A model generated the notes under the pieces. The model saw only the letters and a list, made by a program, of their open reading frames with translations. It searched no databases and had not been told where the DNA came from. The translations under genes were made by a program, and so were the position numbers. A stretch of 64,000 nucleotides of DNA from Pseudomonas fluorescens (GTDB lineage Bacteria > Pseudomonadota > Gammaproteobacteria > Pseudomonadales > Pseudomonadaceae), in assembly GCF_004683905.1 (NCBI RefSeq), contig NZ_CP038438.1, forward strand, positions 3,100,001-3,164,000, written 5' to 3'. Shown piece by piece: positions 15,917 through 25,207 of the stretch. Position 1 is the first letter of the stretch, and each line of letters opens with the position of its first letter.

Positions 15917-18538
15917 ATGGACAGTTTCGCTCCTGCCACGCCGGTTCCGCCTCAGCAAAGCGCAATCACCCGCCGCCTGGCGTTTGCGGTCGGCACGCTG
16001 TTTATCGTCGGGGTGATTGCCGCTATCGGCACCCTGCTCGGCATTGCCGCTCGCCTGGATCGCGAGGATGTCGAGCAGAACCGTTTCTACACGGCCCGCG
16101 CCCTGGAAAACCGCATCAGCAGCTCAAAGAGCTACATCACCAGTTACGCTGACTGGACCACCGCCTATGAGCACCTGCACACCCAGGTCGATACCGACTG
16201 GGCGTACACCCAACAGAACATTGGCAAGACGCTGTTCACCACTGACGGTTATGACGGCGTGTTCGTGCTGGATCGGCAGCGCACCAAATACGCCGTGGTG
16301 CAGGGGCAGCAGGAAGACGCGGACATCGCGCACTGGCTCGCAGTGCCTGCCGCGTCGTTGATTGATCAGGTGCAAAACCAGTCTGATCTGACTGTGCCTG
16401 TCAGCACTTACTCGCTGTTCGACGGCTGGCCGGCGCTGGTCACGGCGGCGGCCATTCTGCCCAACGATGAGCGTCCGGTGGGCGATCCGCAACAGACCTC
16501 GGTGCTGGTATTCGTCGACAAGCTGACGCCGGCCAAACTGCAAGCGCTTGGCGTGGCCTATGGCCTGAACAACCTGACGCTGATTCCGGATGAACAGCTC
16601 AGCGGGGAGCAACCACGCGTGCCGCTGGACAGTACCGGTTTCAGCTTGACGGCAGATCTGAAGCGCCCCGGGCAGCAATTGTTGTGGTCATTGCTGCCAA
16701 CACTCGGCAGCGTGCTGGCCGTGCTGATGCTGTTGACCGCCTATTTCCTGCGTCACGCCGTGCGATCGTCGACCTACGTCGATCAGAGTTTCAGCACGTT
16801 GAAGACCTCGAATCAGGCGCTGGAAGCGGCCAACCACGCGCTGGAAGCCAGTGAAGAACGCTTTCGCGCCGTGGCCGAGGCCGCATCGGACTGGATCTGG
16901 GAAGTCGACAATCAGCTGCGCCTGACCTATCTCTCGGCGCGCTTCAGCGAGGTGACCGGTTACCCGCAAACCGAGTGGCTGGGGCAAGGCATCGGGCAAC
17001 TGGTGTCCTGCGATACTACGCCGCTGGAGCTGTGGCTGAAAAAACTCACCGAAGACAGCAATGCCAGCGACCTGCGCTGCACCTACCGCGATCACGCCGG
17101 GCAGCAACGTCACTGTCGGCTATCAGCGCGGCCGATCATCGAGAAACAAAGCGTGGTCGGCTATCGCGGCACCGCCAGTGACATCACCGACGAAGTCGCT
17201 GCCCATGCGCAGATCCAGCACCTGTCGATGCACGACGCCTTGACCGGCCTGCCCAATCGCAATCAGTTGTCACGTTATCTGGATGACGCGCTGCTGCTCA
17301 AAGAGCATGCCCCGCCACTGTCGTTGCTGGTGATCGATCTGGACAACTTCAAGCCGATCAACGACTCGCTCGGCCATCCGGCCGGTGATGCGGTGTTGCA
17401 GGAAGTCGCCAGTCGCCTGCGCGAATGCACCCGTGAGCACGACATCGTCGCGCGCCTGGGCGGTGACGAATTTGTCGTGGTGCTCAATGGCATGGACACT
17501 CGGCAAGAGGTCGACCGCTTTTGTACCCGGCTGGTCGAGAGCCTGCATCAGCCGATGGTCTTCGAGCATCACCCGTTGCACGTCGGCGCCAGTATCGGCA
17601 TCGCCCTGAGCCGCCGTCAGGGCTTCGTGCCCAGCGAGTTGATCCGTTGCGCCGACATCGCGCTGTATCAGGCCAAGTCCGAGGGCAAGAACACCTGGTG
17701 TTATTTCGAAGCGCACATGAACGACCAGATCCAGACCCGCCGGCAAATGGAAAGCGATTTGCGTGGCGCGTTGAAGAACGACGAATTCATCCTGCATTAC
17801 CAGCCGCGCTACACCGTCGACGGCAAGCACATCGTCTCGGTCGAAGCGCTGGTGCGCTGGCAACACCCGACCAAGGGCCTGCTGGGGCCGGACGTGTTCA
17901 TCGGCCTGGCGGAACAGACCGACCTGATCGTGGCGCTGGGGCGCTGGGTATTGCGTGAAGCCTGTGAAACCGCACTGAGCTGGCCGTCAGACATTCTGCT
18001 TTCGGTCAATCTGTCGCCGGCGCAATTTGCCCTCAGCGATGTCGTTGAAGACGTGCGCGAAGCGCTGATCCAGACCCGTTTCCCGGCCAGTCGCCTGGAA
18101 CTGGAAATCACCGAAAACGTGATGCTCGTCGACACCGACGGCGCGCTGGCCACGATGAATGCGCTGAAGCAACTCGGGGTGCGCCTGAACATGGACGACT
18201 TCGGCACCGGCTATTCGTCCCTCGGCTACCTGCGCGCCTACCCGTTCGACGGGATCAAGATCGACAAGCGCTTCATCGCCTCGATCAGCAACGGCGCCAA
18301 CGATCGCGCCGTGGTTCAGGCGATCATCGGCCTGGGCAAAGCCATGGGCCTGACCGTGACCGCCGAAGGCGTGGAAACCGAGGAGCAACTGGAGATTCTC
18401 GGCAAGGATCAATGCAACGAGGTGCAGGGTTACTTCATGAGTCGACCAATAGACAAAACGGCGTTCGCAAGGTTGCTGCAAACCGCCAGAACCGGGCCGG
18501 CCGATCATTCGCCGTCGAAGAAAGGTCGCGTCATCTAG
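15917..18538 (+). CDS. Cyclic-di-GMP enzyme: CHASE4-like sensor, PAS, GGDEF and EAL domains
   Basis: An 873-residue inner-membrane signalling protein. A first helix at about 20-42 and a second at about 255-275 bracket a periplasmic CHASE4-like sensor. Next come a PAS domain (~310-425), a GGDEF domain and an EAL domain. The diguanylate cyclase site GGDEF is intact near 515-519 with an intact RxxD inhibitory site exactly five residues earlier (REHD). The phosphodiesterase domain keeps EALVRW (~641) and downstream NLSPAQF, ELEITEN and MDDFGTGYSSL. Both activities may therefore be real. ATG 15917 is chosen because AAGGACGAG precedes it. It stands alone. Confidence 0.92.
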   Translation: MDSFAPATPVPPQQSAITRRLAFAVGTLFIVGVIAAIGTLLGIAARLDREDVEQNRFYTARALENRISSSKSYITSYADWTTAYEHLHTQVDTDWAYTQQNIGKTLFTTDGYDGVFVLDRQRTKYAVVQGQQEDADIAHWLAVPAASLIDQVQNQSDLTVPVSTYSLFDGWPALVTAAAILPNDERPVGDPQQTSVLVFVDKLTPAKLQALGVAYGLNNLTLIPDEQLSGEQPRVPLDSTGFSLTADLKRPGQQLLWSLLPTLGSVLAVLMLLTAYFLRHAVRSSTYVDQSFSTLKTSNQALEAANHALEASEERFRAVAEAASDWIWEVDNQLRLTYLSARFSEVTGYPQTEWLGQGIGQLVSCDTTPLELWLKKLTEDSNASDLRCTYRDHAGQQRHCRLSARPIIEKQSVVGYRGTASDITDEVAAHAQIQHLSMHDALTGLPNRNQLSRYLDDALLLKEHAPPLSLLVIDLDNFKPINDSLGHPAGDAVLQEVASRLRECTREHDIVARLGGDEFVVVLNGMDTRQEVDRFCTRLVESLHQPMVFEHHPLHVGASIGIALSRRQGFVPSELIRCADIALYQAKSEGKNTWCYFEAHMNDQIQTRRQMESDLRGALKNDEFILHYQPRYTVDGKHIVSVEALVRWQHPTKGLLGPDVFIGLAEQTDLIVALGRWVLREACETALSWPSDILLSVNLSPAQFALSDVVEDVREALIQTRFPASRLELEITENVMLVDTDGALATMNALKQLGVRLNMDDFGTGYSSLGYLRAYPFDGIKIDKRFIASISNGANDRAVVQAIIGLGKAMGLTVTAEGVETEEQLEILGKDQCNEVQGYFMSRPIDKTAFARLLQTARTGPADHSPSKKGRVI

Positions 18539-18788
18539 CTGGCCTTGCATCGCTGGCAATAATCCATCGTAGAAATGCACAAAGCCCGGCTCGACACTCT
18601 TCGTTAATACGGTGTTCCTGTTGACTTCAATTGGTTTTGTTCAGGGTGTGTTTAGGGCCGTCATGGTTGAATAGTCCTCGCCGCGGGCCAGGCTCAACGT
18701 CAATCTCGCACCCCACACAAGTTCAATGCAGGCATCACCGGACTGTCAGGATTGCGGTCAAAAGAACATCTTCACTAAAGGGTTACCG

Positions 18789-20198
18789 ATGGATCGATAT
18801 GAGGCCCCGCTTGTTGTAGAGCGCACTTGGCGGGCAGTGTTGTTCAAAGGATTGATTACGAGAAATCCATGCCTGAGCATTTTTTTCATGACACTGGCCG
18901 TGTTCATGGCGTTGCAGTACAAACCCGCTGTCCTCAACTACACAACACGTTTTGTCGACTTTGCCGAGTACATGTTGCTGCACGGCATCACACTGTTCCC
19001 GATTGCCGACGACCTCAAGCCTTATCCCGACTATACGGTTCTCAATACCCTGTTGGTCTATCTGGTTTCCTTGCCGTTCGGCCGGGTGTCCATTCTTTCC
19101 ATGGGTTTTCCGTCCTGCGTGGCCGCTTCGCTGATGCTGGTATTCATTTATCGGCTGGGCGCGTTGCACAGCAAGAAATGGGGCGCGTATGGCGTTCTTT
19201 TCAGCCTGCTCACCTGGGCTTTTCTTGACGGCGTCAACTCACTGGCACTGGATATCTATCCGGCGCTGTTAACGGTGATGTGCTTCTACTTTGCCTATGC
19301 GGCCGATGTAAAAAAGGACCCGCGTCGCCTTGCATTTCTGTACCTCGGGTTGGCACTGGGTTTCGCCTTTCGGGGGCCTATTGGCTTGATCGGACCCGCG
19401 ACTGTCATTGGCGCCTATTACTTGCTGAGCCGGCAGTGGCGCATGTTGCTGCTGTATTCATTGCTCTCGGGCGTGATTCTGACTCTTGGCGTTGCGCTGC
19501 TGGCATGGGCCGCCTACTTGCAAGGGGGGCAAGCGTTCCTCGAGGAAGTGCTGAACATGCAGGGCATCGGACGCTTCGGTTCCGACCACGCGCCACGCTA
19601 TTACTTCTACTTCTCCGCAGGCCTGTTTACCTACGGCATCACGGTGTTTTACGCCATTAATGTAATTATCAAGAAGTACAAACTGTTCTTTCGCTCGACC
19701 CGCGATAAAGACATCGACCTGCTGCTGTATCTGACCGGGTGGCTGTTGGTGCTGCTGGTGCTGTTTACAATCCCCAGCTCGAAGAAAGCGCGCTACATCC
19801 TCGCAATCACCCCGGCCATTTCGCTGCTGGCCGCTTATCTCTTCGTCAGCAAGGAAGCCGCCTTGGTCCGCGCCAAAAACGGCCTGCTGAACTTCTGCCT
19901 GAAGTTGCCCATGCTGGGGTTGGGGATGCTGGTGGCGGTGCTGGTCTACAACAACTTCGCCGATGTCCCGCTACAGCCCAACTATCTGGGCGTAGCCTTG
20001 GGATTGTCTGCGCTGCTGAGCTTCTACCATGGCAAACACCAGTACTTCGCCGAGCATCCCTATCGGGAGTTCATGACGCTGTCGTTTGGCGTAGCGGCTT
20101 TTCTGATACTGGATATGTTTTTCTTCAACCCGATCACCTACCACTTGGAACTCATGATCGAACCCACACCGAAGTTTCTGCCGTATTGGTTTTGGTGA
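18789..20198 (+). CDS. Multi-pass membrane glycosyltransferase-like protein (GT39/ArnT-like)
   Basis: A 469-residue protein with about 11 hydrophobic helices. It resembles the polyprenyl-phosphate-sugar transferases of the ArnT/PMT (GT-C) class: a first periplasmic loop with an acidic pair (PIADDLKPYPDY), and later the basic cytoplasmic SSKKARYILAI segment seen in ArnT-like proteins. It is shorter than ArnT (~550) and lacks the C-terminal soluble domain, ending FLPYWFW. ATG 18789 follows an AAAGGG ribosome site. No LPS or cell-wall genes are adjacent, so the donor and acceptor are unknown. Confidence 0.7.
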   Translation: MDRYEAPLVVERTWRAVLFKGLITRNPCLSIFFMTLAVFMALQYKPAVLNYTTRFVDFAEYMLLHGITLFPIADDLKPYPDYTVLNTLLVYLVSLPFGRVSILSMGFPSCVAASLMLVFIYRLGALHSKKWGAYGVLFSLLTWAFLDGVNSLALDIYPALLTVMCFYFAYAADVKKDPRRLAFLYLGLALGFAFRGPIGLIGPATVIGAYYLLSRQWRMLLLYSLLSGVILTLGVALLAWAAYLQGGQAFLEEVLNMQGIGRFGSDHAPRYYFYFSAGLFTYGITVFYAINVIIKKYKLFFRSTRDKDIDLLLYLTGWLLVLLVLFTIPSSKKARYILAITPAISLLAAYLFVSKEAALVRAKNGLLNFCLKLPMLGLGMLVAVLVYNNFADVPLQPNYLGVALGLSALLSFYHGKHQYFAEHPYREFMTLSFGVAAFLILDMFFFNPITYHLELMIEPTPKFLPYWFW

Positions 20199-20329
20199 AG
20201 CCTCTTCCTGAGACATGAGTTAGCGACACGACTGTCCAGCATCCACATATTGGTATCTGACAGGTTCATTACGCATTCAGGGTACTGAATCGGCGGCAGG
20301 GCCCTGCACAAAAGCAGTCGTTTGCAGCA

Positions 20330-20372
20330 GGAAAAAAATAAAGGTGGCGCCCGCTTTCGCGAGCGACACCTT
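20330..20372 (-). terminator. Rho-independent terminator of the isochorismatase-like gene
   Basis: Read on the minus strand, an AAGGTG…CGC / GCG…CACCTT stem-loop is followed by a T-rich run (TTTATTTTTTT). It lies 18 bases after the stop. Confidence 0.7.
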
Positions 20373-20389
20373 CATTCATTGCCCGCTAA

Positions 20390-21037
20390 TCAGGCCTTCT
20401 TGTCCGCCTCTTCCAGCGCTTTTTCAGCGTTGAACCCGTCGAAGTTCTCGAATACGCCCAGAAAGCCCGGCACGGTCACTTCTCTCGCCCAGTCGCGCTG
20501 TAGTTCGCAGTACATTTGCACCCGGCTGATGAGCTTCGCGCCCGCCTGTTCCATTCTGCGCAACGCCGCCTCGTGCGCGGCGAGCGATGTGCCGCCGACC
20601 GCATCGACTGGCACATAAACGTCATAACCTTCCTGGATCGCGTCGAGCACCGGGAATGTCAGGCACGCTTCGGTCCAGAGTGCAGTCATGATCAGCTTCT
20701 TGCGCCCGAGCGCCTTGACTGCCTGCTTGAATTGCGTGTCCTCCCAACTGTTGATCGATGTGCGGTCATAGGTCGGCAGATGGCCGAGCACCTGTTGCAG
20801 CTCCTGGATCGGCGGCTTGTTGCGGCCGGTCGCGACATTGACTGTCGAGTGGATGATCGGAAGGTTGTAGTTGACCGCCGCCATCGCGACGCTGGTTATG
20901 TTGAAGACGAGTTCATCACGCGGCATCGAGCGGATCGAAGAAACCTGAACAGGTTGATAATCGATGATGATCAACGCCGAGTTTTCCGGGGTCAGTAGCT
21001 GATCGGTATGGGGGTTGCGGAGAGTCTCGCTTGCCAT
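20390..21037 (-). CDS. Isochorismatase-family cysteine hydrolase (YcaC-like)
   Basis: A 215-residue alpha/beta hydrolase of the isochorismatase superfamily, which includes nicotinamidases and YcaC. The catalytic Asp is in ALIIIDYQ (~27) and the nucleophile Cys in WTEACLTFP (~123). The VAMAAVNYNLPIIHSTV segment is the YcaC-like signature. ATG 21037 with AAGGA upstream replaces the longer reading. The LysR gene runs divergently 180 bases away, the usual arrangement for a regulator and its target. Substrate not known. YcaC-type proteins often make octamers, but this is family knowledge. Confidence 0.85.
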   Translation of the reverse strand: MASETLRNPHTDQLLTPENSALIIIDYQPVQVSSIRSMPRDELVFNITSVAMAAVNYNLPIIHSTVNVATGRNKPPIQELQQVLGHLPTYDRTSINSWEDTQFKQAVKALGRKKLIMTALWTEACLTFPVLDAIQEGYDVYVPVDAVGGTSLAAHEAALRRMEQAGAKLISRVQMYCELQRDWAREVTVPGFLGVFENFDGFNAEKALEEADKKA

Positions 21038-21216
21038 TGGCAAATCCTTTTCATGGGTGACGCACGTTTGTGAATCAGGCCGGAGCCTGTGCGGGTGATG
21101 GGTTCCGAGACACGTGCGAATGACGCCATGCCCGGAAAATCCATTGTGCTGTTCCCATGTTTGACGCAGTAGTAGCATTGCGCGACGTGCTGTGTCGCGA
21201 AATGAGGAACGCAAGC

Positions 21217-22134
21217 GTGGATATCGAAGAACTGCAGACCTTCGTGGAAGTGGCTGATGCCGGGGGCATTTCGCAGGCTGCACTGCGTCTTGGCGTGTCG
21301 AAATCGATCGTCAGCCGCCGCCTGGCTCGGCTTGAAACCGAATTGGGTGTGCAATTGCTGGCACGCTCCACGCGCGGGGCGGCGCTTACCGAGGCCGGTG
21401 CGACGTTCCGGGACTACGCCGCCAGGGTTTGCACCGAGATCGACATCGCCAAGGAAACGATCCTGCCCGCCGGCGCCCTCCGCGGCCGCTTGCGCGTGGC
21501 CGTGCCGCTGTCGTTCGGCCAGAGTCACTTCGCCCCGATGCTGGCAGAAATGGCGCGTCGGCATCCGCAGCTGCACATCCAGACCTGTTACAGCGATCGC
21601 TTCGTTGACCTCATTGCCGAGGGGTACGATTGCGCCATCCGGGTGGGCTATATGCAGGACTCCAATCTGATCGCCAGACGGATTGGCCCGGTCTACACCA
21701 AGCTCGTCGCGAGCCCCGCCTACATCAACGCGCATGGAGAACCCCAGACGCCGGATGAACTGATTGCCCATCAGGCGCTCATGCAGGGCACCGAAGCCTG
21801 GCAATTCATGGATGGCGACAAAGTCATCACGGTTCGTCCACAAGGCCGCTTCAAGGCCGACAACGGCATCGCCCTGGTCGCCGCCGCGACCGCAGGCCTC
21901 GGTGTCGCCTACCTGCCCGACTGCCTCACCCATGAACACGTGGCATCCGGCGCACTCGTGCCGATCATGACAAACCATCCTCCCCCTCCGGCCGGTGCCT
22001 ACATCATCCGCCCGCCGGGTCCGCACCCTGCGCGCAAAATTCGTGTGCTCACTGAACTGCTGATCGAGTTCTTCGGCGAAACGCCACACCTGGCGGTGCA
22101 GCCGCTGTCACATCAGGATGATGCGCTGGTGTGA
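21217..22134 (+). CDS. LysR-family transcriptional regulator
   Basis: A regulator of 305 residues when begun at GTG 21217. An N-terminal winged helix (IEELQTFVEVADAGGISQAALRLGVSKSIVSRRLARLE) is followed by a periplasmic-binding-like sensor domain (LRVAVPLSFGQSHFAP… GLGVAYLPDCL). GTG 21217 is favoured because GAGGAA lies eight bases before it and gives the standard VDIEELQTF beginning. ATG 21202 is the alternative. It is divergent from the isochorismatase-like gene and probably regulates it. It is the last recognisable chromosomal gene before the accessory island. Confidence 0.9.
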   Translation: MDIEELQTFVEVADAGGISQAALRLGVSKSIVSRRLARLETELGVQLLARSTRGAALTEAGATFRDYAARVCTEIDIAKETILPAGALRGRLRVAVPLSFGQSHFAPMLAEMARRHPQLHIQTCYSDRFVDLIAEGYDCAIRVGYMQDSNLIARRIGPVYTKLVASPAYINAHGEPQTPDELIAHQALMQGTEAWQFMDGDKVITVRPQGRFKADNGIALVAAATAGLGVAYLPDCLTHEHVASGALVPIMTNHPPPPAGAYIIRPPGPHPARKIRVLTELLIEFFGETPHLAVQPLSHQDDALV

Positions 22135-22192
22135 GGTTGGGCTAAGCGAGAGCGACAGACTTCCTCTTTATCCGCCGTTCGCGCAGGGCCGC

Positions 22193-22280
22193 TATGGGAA
22201 AGCGGTCACTCGCGAGTGTCGCCTTCTGACCGGAAGTTGCCCGTAGGCACAGACAGCAATCGGCCAAAAGCGGACATCGT
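22193..22280. repeat. Island palindromic repeat, copy A
   Basis: Degenerate copy containing GGGAAAGCGGTCACTCGCGAGTGTC and, on the right, CAGCAATCGGCCAAAAGCGGACATCG split over about 85 bases. It marks the left edge of the accessory region, directly after the LysR gene. Confidence 0.7.
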
Positions 22281-22374
22281 CTAAAGGAAGCCTTCGGACT
22301 AAAAGAAAGGACTTTGCCTTAAAAAGCCGATAGTCTGATGCACTTGTTATCAGTAAAAATCCAGGCGAAGGGAC

Positions 22375-22632
22375 ATGGCACTGTCTAAAGGCGATCTCAT
22401 AAAACTAATCAGCGCTGAGCACGCAAAAATAGTTTCAACTGATTGGATTAACTCTCGCGAGGCAGCGCCAGGAGATATCGCTTCGGTGGAAGAAGTCTAT
22501 ATCGGAGAAGATGGGCAGATCGTTCGTCTTCTGTGCGAATACCGTCCGGGCTTTCTAGAGTGGCGAACGGTGTTTTATGAGGCAGGGTTGACTTATGAGT
22601 TTCTTCCTGCCGCCGCTGACGTCACCACTTAA
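22375..22632 (+). CDS. Hypothetical small protein, 85 residues
   Basis: A small acidic cytoplasmic protein, unrecognised. It starts with MALSKGDLIKLISAEH and has a beta-rich centre (SVEEVYIGEDGQIVRLLCEY). The ATG at 22375 follows an AAGGGAC ribosome site. It is followed after 40 bases by a membrane-protein gene on the same strand and is probably co-transcribed with it. The size, acidity and position among repeats are like those of orphan immunity proteins, but nothing in the sequence proves that. Confidence 0.6.
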   Translation: MALSKGDLIKLISAEHAKIVSTDWINSREAAPGDIASVEEVYIGEDGQIVRLLCEYRPGFLEWRTVFYEAGLTYEFLPAAADVTT

Positions 22633-22672
22633 ACTTTTGCCTCCGACAATTACTGCCCCCCAAGAGCTGCTT

Positions 22673-23239
22673 ATGGAACCTAGTTCACCAGAAAGCAAAT
22701 CAAAAAGAATAATTCTAACAGTGGTAGTATTTTTGCTTTTTGGCGCATGGCTTTATTATGTAGGCTGGGCTTCTAAAATTTCAGCAAGAACAGTTTTGAT
22801 GCCTGAAATCCCCGAGTGGAGTACATACCTGCTGATCGGCTCCATTACTGGGCTTACCGCTGCAATTCGAACACTCTACAAGCGGCCTGAACGCAAGACA
22901 GCAATACAGGCTCTAAACTATTTTACTGGATGGTTCTGCTTAGGATTTATTCTATCTCTGAATGGTTACGACACCGCGACCTATCTTTTACCTGGCAAAA
23001 TTATTAGTTATAAATCTTCATATGAGCTGAGATATCCCGGCCCTTCCAGGGGAAAGTTTGGTCGTTGCGAGGCAGGTCTATGGATCGAAGATAAAAGTAC
23101 AAGCCGCTGGATTGAGCTTTGCACGAACAAAATGGATTTGGATAAAAATATACAACAGGGAATGCAGCTCGTATGGGTGAGTGCCCGCACGAATAGAATA
23201 GGTAGCTACATTATGAGCTATACTTTTATTTATAATTAA
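22673..23239 (+). CDS. Hypothetical membrane protein, 188 residues
   Basis: Predicted transmembrane helices lie at about 14-35 (ILTVVVFLLFGAWLYYVGW), 49-64 and 82-98 (YFTGWFCLGFILSL). A polar C-terminal domain of about 90 residues follows, with two Cys (FGRCEAGLW and IELCTNK) that could pair. ATG 22673 has AAGAG upstream. The base composition is markedly AT-richer than the flanking chromosome. No family recognised. It sits between two other small island genes on the same strand and may form a transcription unit with 22375-22632. Confidence 0.6.
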   Translation: MEPSSPESKSKRIILTVVVFLLFGAWLYYVGWASKISARTVLMPEIPEWSTYLLIGSITGLTAAIRTLYKRPERKTAIQALNYFTGWFCLGFILSLNGYDTATYLLPGKIISYKSSYELRYPGPSRGKFGRCEAGLWIEDKSTSRWIELCTNKMDLDKNIQQGMQLVWVSARTNRIGSYIMSYTFIYN

Positions 23240-23293
23240 ACCTACCACAATAAAATCTTGCTTTCGTCTCTTCCCACCTATATGAGGTGCACG

Positions 23294-23815
23294 ATGTCTA
23301 GCCGACACTCGCCATCCCCTACAAGAGCAGTCTTAGATCTGCAAAACGCACGTTCGCTTTTGGGAAAGCGGCTGAGCATGCTGCTGCACGACCAGTACTA
23401 TTTCAACGACGAGAAAGATCTGGGACACATAGGTTCTCTAGAGTGGCGTTTTGGCGAGGGAGAAGTTCTATCCATGTATCTCTTGAGTGATGGTGAGAGA
23501 GTAGGCGCGGATTTGTTGCCTTCTGATACACCGGTTTCATTCGAGATAGAGCCGAACGTGACCTGCTCCTGGAGGAGGGAAAACTTGCTTGCAGATCTAT
23601 CAGCCACCCACCTTGAGAATACAAAAATTTGCGCCGTTGAGGGAATGCTTGACTCTTTCAACGGCCAAGAGCCTTGGCTGGTGGGATTCAGAGTTACATT
23701 CGAGACCGGTGACTCGTTGATCTACCTTAACCAGGGCGACGATGCCGTCGTATTGATTAATGCACTATACCCTGCAAGTGTAGGCCTCGAAACCCGCTTA
23801 GTTACCTCGATTTAA
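23294..23815 (+). CDS. Hypothetical protein, 173 residues
   Basis: A soluble, acidic protein of mixed alpha/beta type without signal or membrane segments. Notable stretches are GSLEWRFGEGEVLSMYLLSDGERV and EPWLVGFRVTFETGDSLIYLNQGDDAVVLIN, the latter repeating the D-x-L-x-Y-L-N/G-D-D pattern of small immunity-type proteins. GAGGTG at proper spacing favours ATG 23294 over ATG 23282. It is followed by copy B of the island repeat. No family recognised. An immunity role is only a guess from size, acidity and context. Confidence 0.55.
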   Translation: MSSRHSPSPTRAVLDLQNARSLLGKRLSMLLHDQYYFNDEKDLGHIGSLEWRFGEGEVLSMYLLSDGERVGADLLPSDTPVSFEIEPNVTCSWRRENLLADLSATHLENTKICAVEGMLDSFNGQEPWLVGFRVTFETGDSLIYLNQGDDAVVLINALYPASVGLETRLVTSI

Positions 23816-23837
23816 TGACAACTACGGTCGTTTTGAA

Positions 23838-23878
23838 CCTGTCGCGACAGGCAACAATCGGCCAAAAGCGGACATTCT
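23838..23878. repeat. Island palindromic repeat, copy B (half copy)
   Basis: CCTGTCGCGACAGG followed by CAACAATCGGCCAAAAGCGGACATTC. This is the best-preserved right half of the repeat; the left half is missing or eroded. Confidence 0.75.
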
Positions 23879-24036
23879 CCGAACCTATTCGCTTGAAATC
23901 GCGATATTCGACTCGATCTTTTCCCCCATACTGATGCGAGGCTCAGTCGAGTAGCCCAGTGAAAAAAGGGATGGATTAAAGTCCGTCTCAGTGAGCGAGG
24001 CGAACGATTTGAGCGGACTGTTATGTAACAATACGC

Positions 24037-24297
24037 CTAGCCTTGCTGTTGCTCATATATGGCGACCAACTGCTCTTGGCTGTGACTAGTGCCAGGCCAG
24101 GGTGCATGTATCTCAACCAAATCAAATTCGGCATCGCCGTTTTTGGCGAGCTCTATAATTTCTTCATCTGTCAGTGCTGCATATTCTGGCCACTGATCGA
24201 TTAAGCCTCTGGCATTTGATACTGCAGCATCTTCGGTTTCACCAATATAAAGCTCTTCAATCTGTGCGTGCCCATAGGTAATCATGTAAAAGGACAT
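24037..24297 (-). CDS. Hypothetical small acidic protein, 86 residues
   Basis: An acidic soluble protein (MSFYMITYGHAQIEELYIGETEDA…), with many Glu and Asp and no signal peptide. ATG 24297 is chosen over 24336 because GGAGAAG lies just before it; the longer start has no ribosome site. It lies alone on the minus strand between repeat copy B and the terminator of the Mrr-partner operon. Unrecognised. Confidence 0.55.
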   Translation of the reverse strand: MSFYMITYGHAQIEELYIGETEDAAVSNARGLIDQWPEYAALTDEEIIELAKNGDAEFDLVEIHAPWPGTSHSQEQLVAIYEQQQG

Positions 24298-24376
24298 TTC
24301 TTCTCCTGGCTCTACAAAATTTTTAAATTGGTACATAAAGTTTGGTTAAGACTCAAAAGGGGGCACTAACATCTGC

Positions 24377-24410
24377 AAAAAGGCCGCGACCCTTCAGGAC
24401 CGTCGCGCCT
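24377..24410 (-). terminator. Rho-independent terminator of the Mrr-type nuclease unit
   Basis: On the minus strand GGCGCGAC pairs with GTCGCGGCC (one bulge) around a 10-base loop, followed by TTTTT. It lies 12 bases after the stop of the 24422-25120 gene. Confidence 0.75.
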
Positions 24411-24421
24411 GCAGCAAATTG

Positions 24422-25120
24422 TCACCCACTACGAGGCCAACCACAAAGAGCTTCAAATTCAATATACGTTTTCGTAGACTTCTTGATTGCCTGACCTAGG
24501 GGCATGAGCAAGCGGTCAAGCTCAGACTTGCTTACTCCCCCGCTAGCCAAAACTAGGTAATTAACGTATTTCACGAAAATTGAGTAGCAATCAACTGCAC
24601 TCTTTCCTGTACCAGACTGCTTCCATTTGTTTTTCGTATCGAAAAGTAGCGACTTACACTTCTGCCTCTCGTCGGCAGTTAATTTTCCGAAGATCGCCCA
24701 AAGCGACCTGATTGCGTGCTGGTCATAAATCGGATTTATCTTATCTTTCAGATGCATTGCAAAGGCATAGAACACCACATCGGTATTTGTTGATACTGGC
24801 TGCTCTGTGGCATAGTTCGCACAGAACTTCTTGTATGCCTTCCATTTCCCTAGCTTCCACAAAAGAGCCTCTGCAAGGTCTTGTGGAGAATCCGAACTAT
24901 TGTTCGAGAAATTTTCCGTACCTACGAGTCGGGGGAAAACATCTTCGTCGTATTGATACCCAAGCTTCGCTAGTTCTTTCGTTGCTTTCTCAATTGCGGC
25001 TTTGTCCAAGCGCCCCTCAGAAATATTCTCCTGAAGACTAGTAATTAGTTTTCCCAGAGGGCTTTCTTTGATCATCTGCGAAGTCTCGACTGCAGTGGCT
25101 AACTTTTGATTAAAGGGCAA
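24422..25120 (-). CDS. Hypothetical protein, partner of the Mrr-type nuclease (232 residues)
   Basis: A mostly helical, lysine-rich protein with no known motif. The centre reads INPIYDQHAIRSLWAIFGKL and the C-terminus DRLLMPLGQAIKKSTKTYIEFEALCGW. The first start in the frame is TTG 25120 with no ribosome site; ATG 25075 is possible. The gene follows the Mrr-type nuclease by about 87 bases on the same strand and ends at a strong terminator, so the two probably form one transcription unit. The spacer is highly structured. A helper or antitoxin role for the nuclease is inferred from the pairing only. Confidence 0.6.
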   Translation of the reverse strand: MPFNQKLATAVETSQMIKESPLGKLITSLQENISEGRLDKAAIEKATKELAKLGYQYDEDVFPRLVGTENFSNNSSDSPQDLAEALLWKLGKWKAYKKFCANYATEQPVSTNTDVVFYAFAMHLKDKINPIYDQHAIRSLWAIFGKLTADERQKCKSLLFDTKNKWKQSGTGKSAVDCYSIFVKYVNYLVLASGGVSKSELDRLLMPLGQAIKKSTKTYIEFEALCGWPRSG

Positions 25121-25140
25121 TAACGGGGAAGGAACAATAA

Positions 25141-25200
25141 TGGGCCAATAATTTGGACAAATCTATTCCCCTCTTGGGAATAGGTCAGATCTATGGCCCA
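25141..25200. other. Structured spacer between nuclease and partner genes
   Basis: Nested inverted repeats: an inner perfect 8-bp stem CTATTCCC/GGGAATAG (25163-25183, 5-base loop) inside outer arms TGGGCCA (25141-25147) and TGGCCCA (25194-25200). It could be an RNA structure controlling the downstream gene, or an operator. Confidence 0.5.
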
Positions 25201-25207
25201 TCCATAG

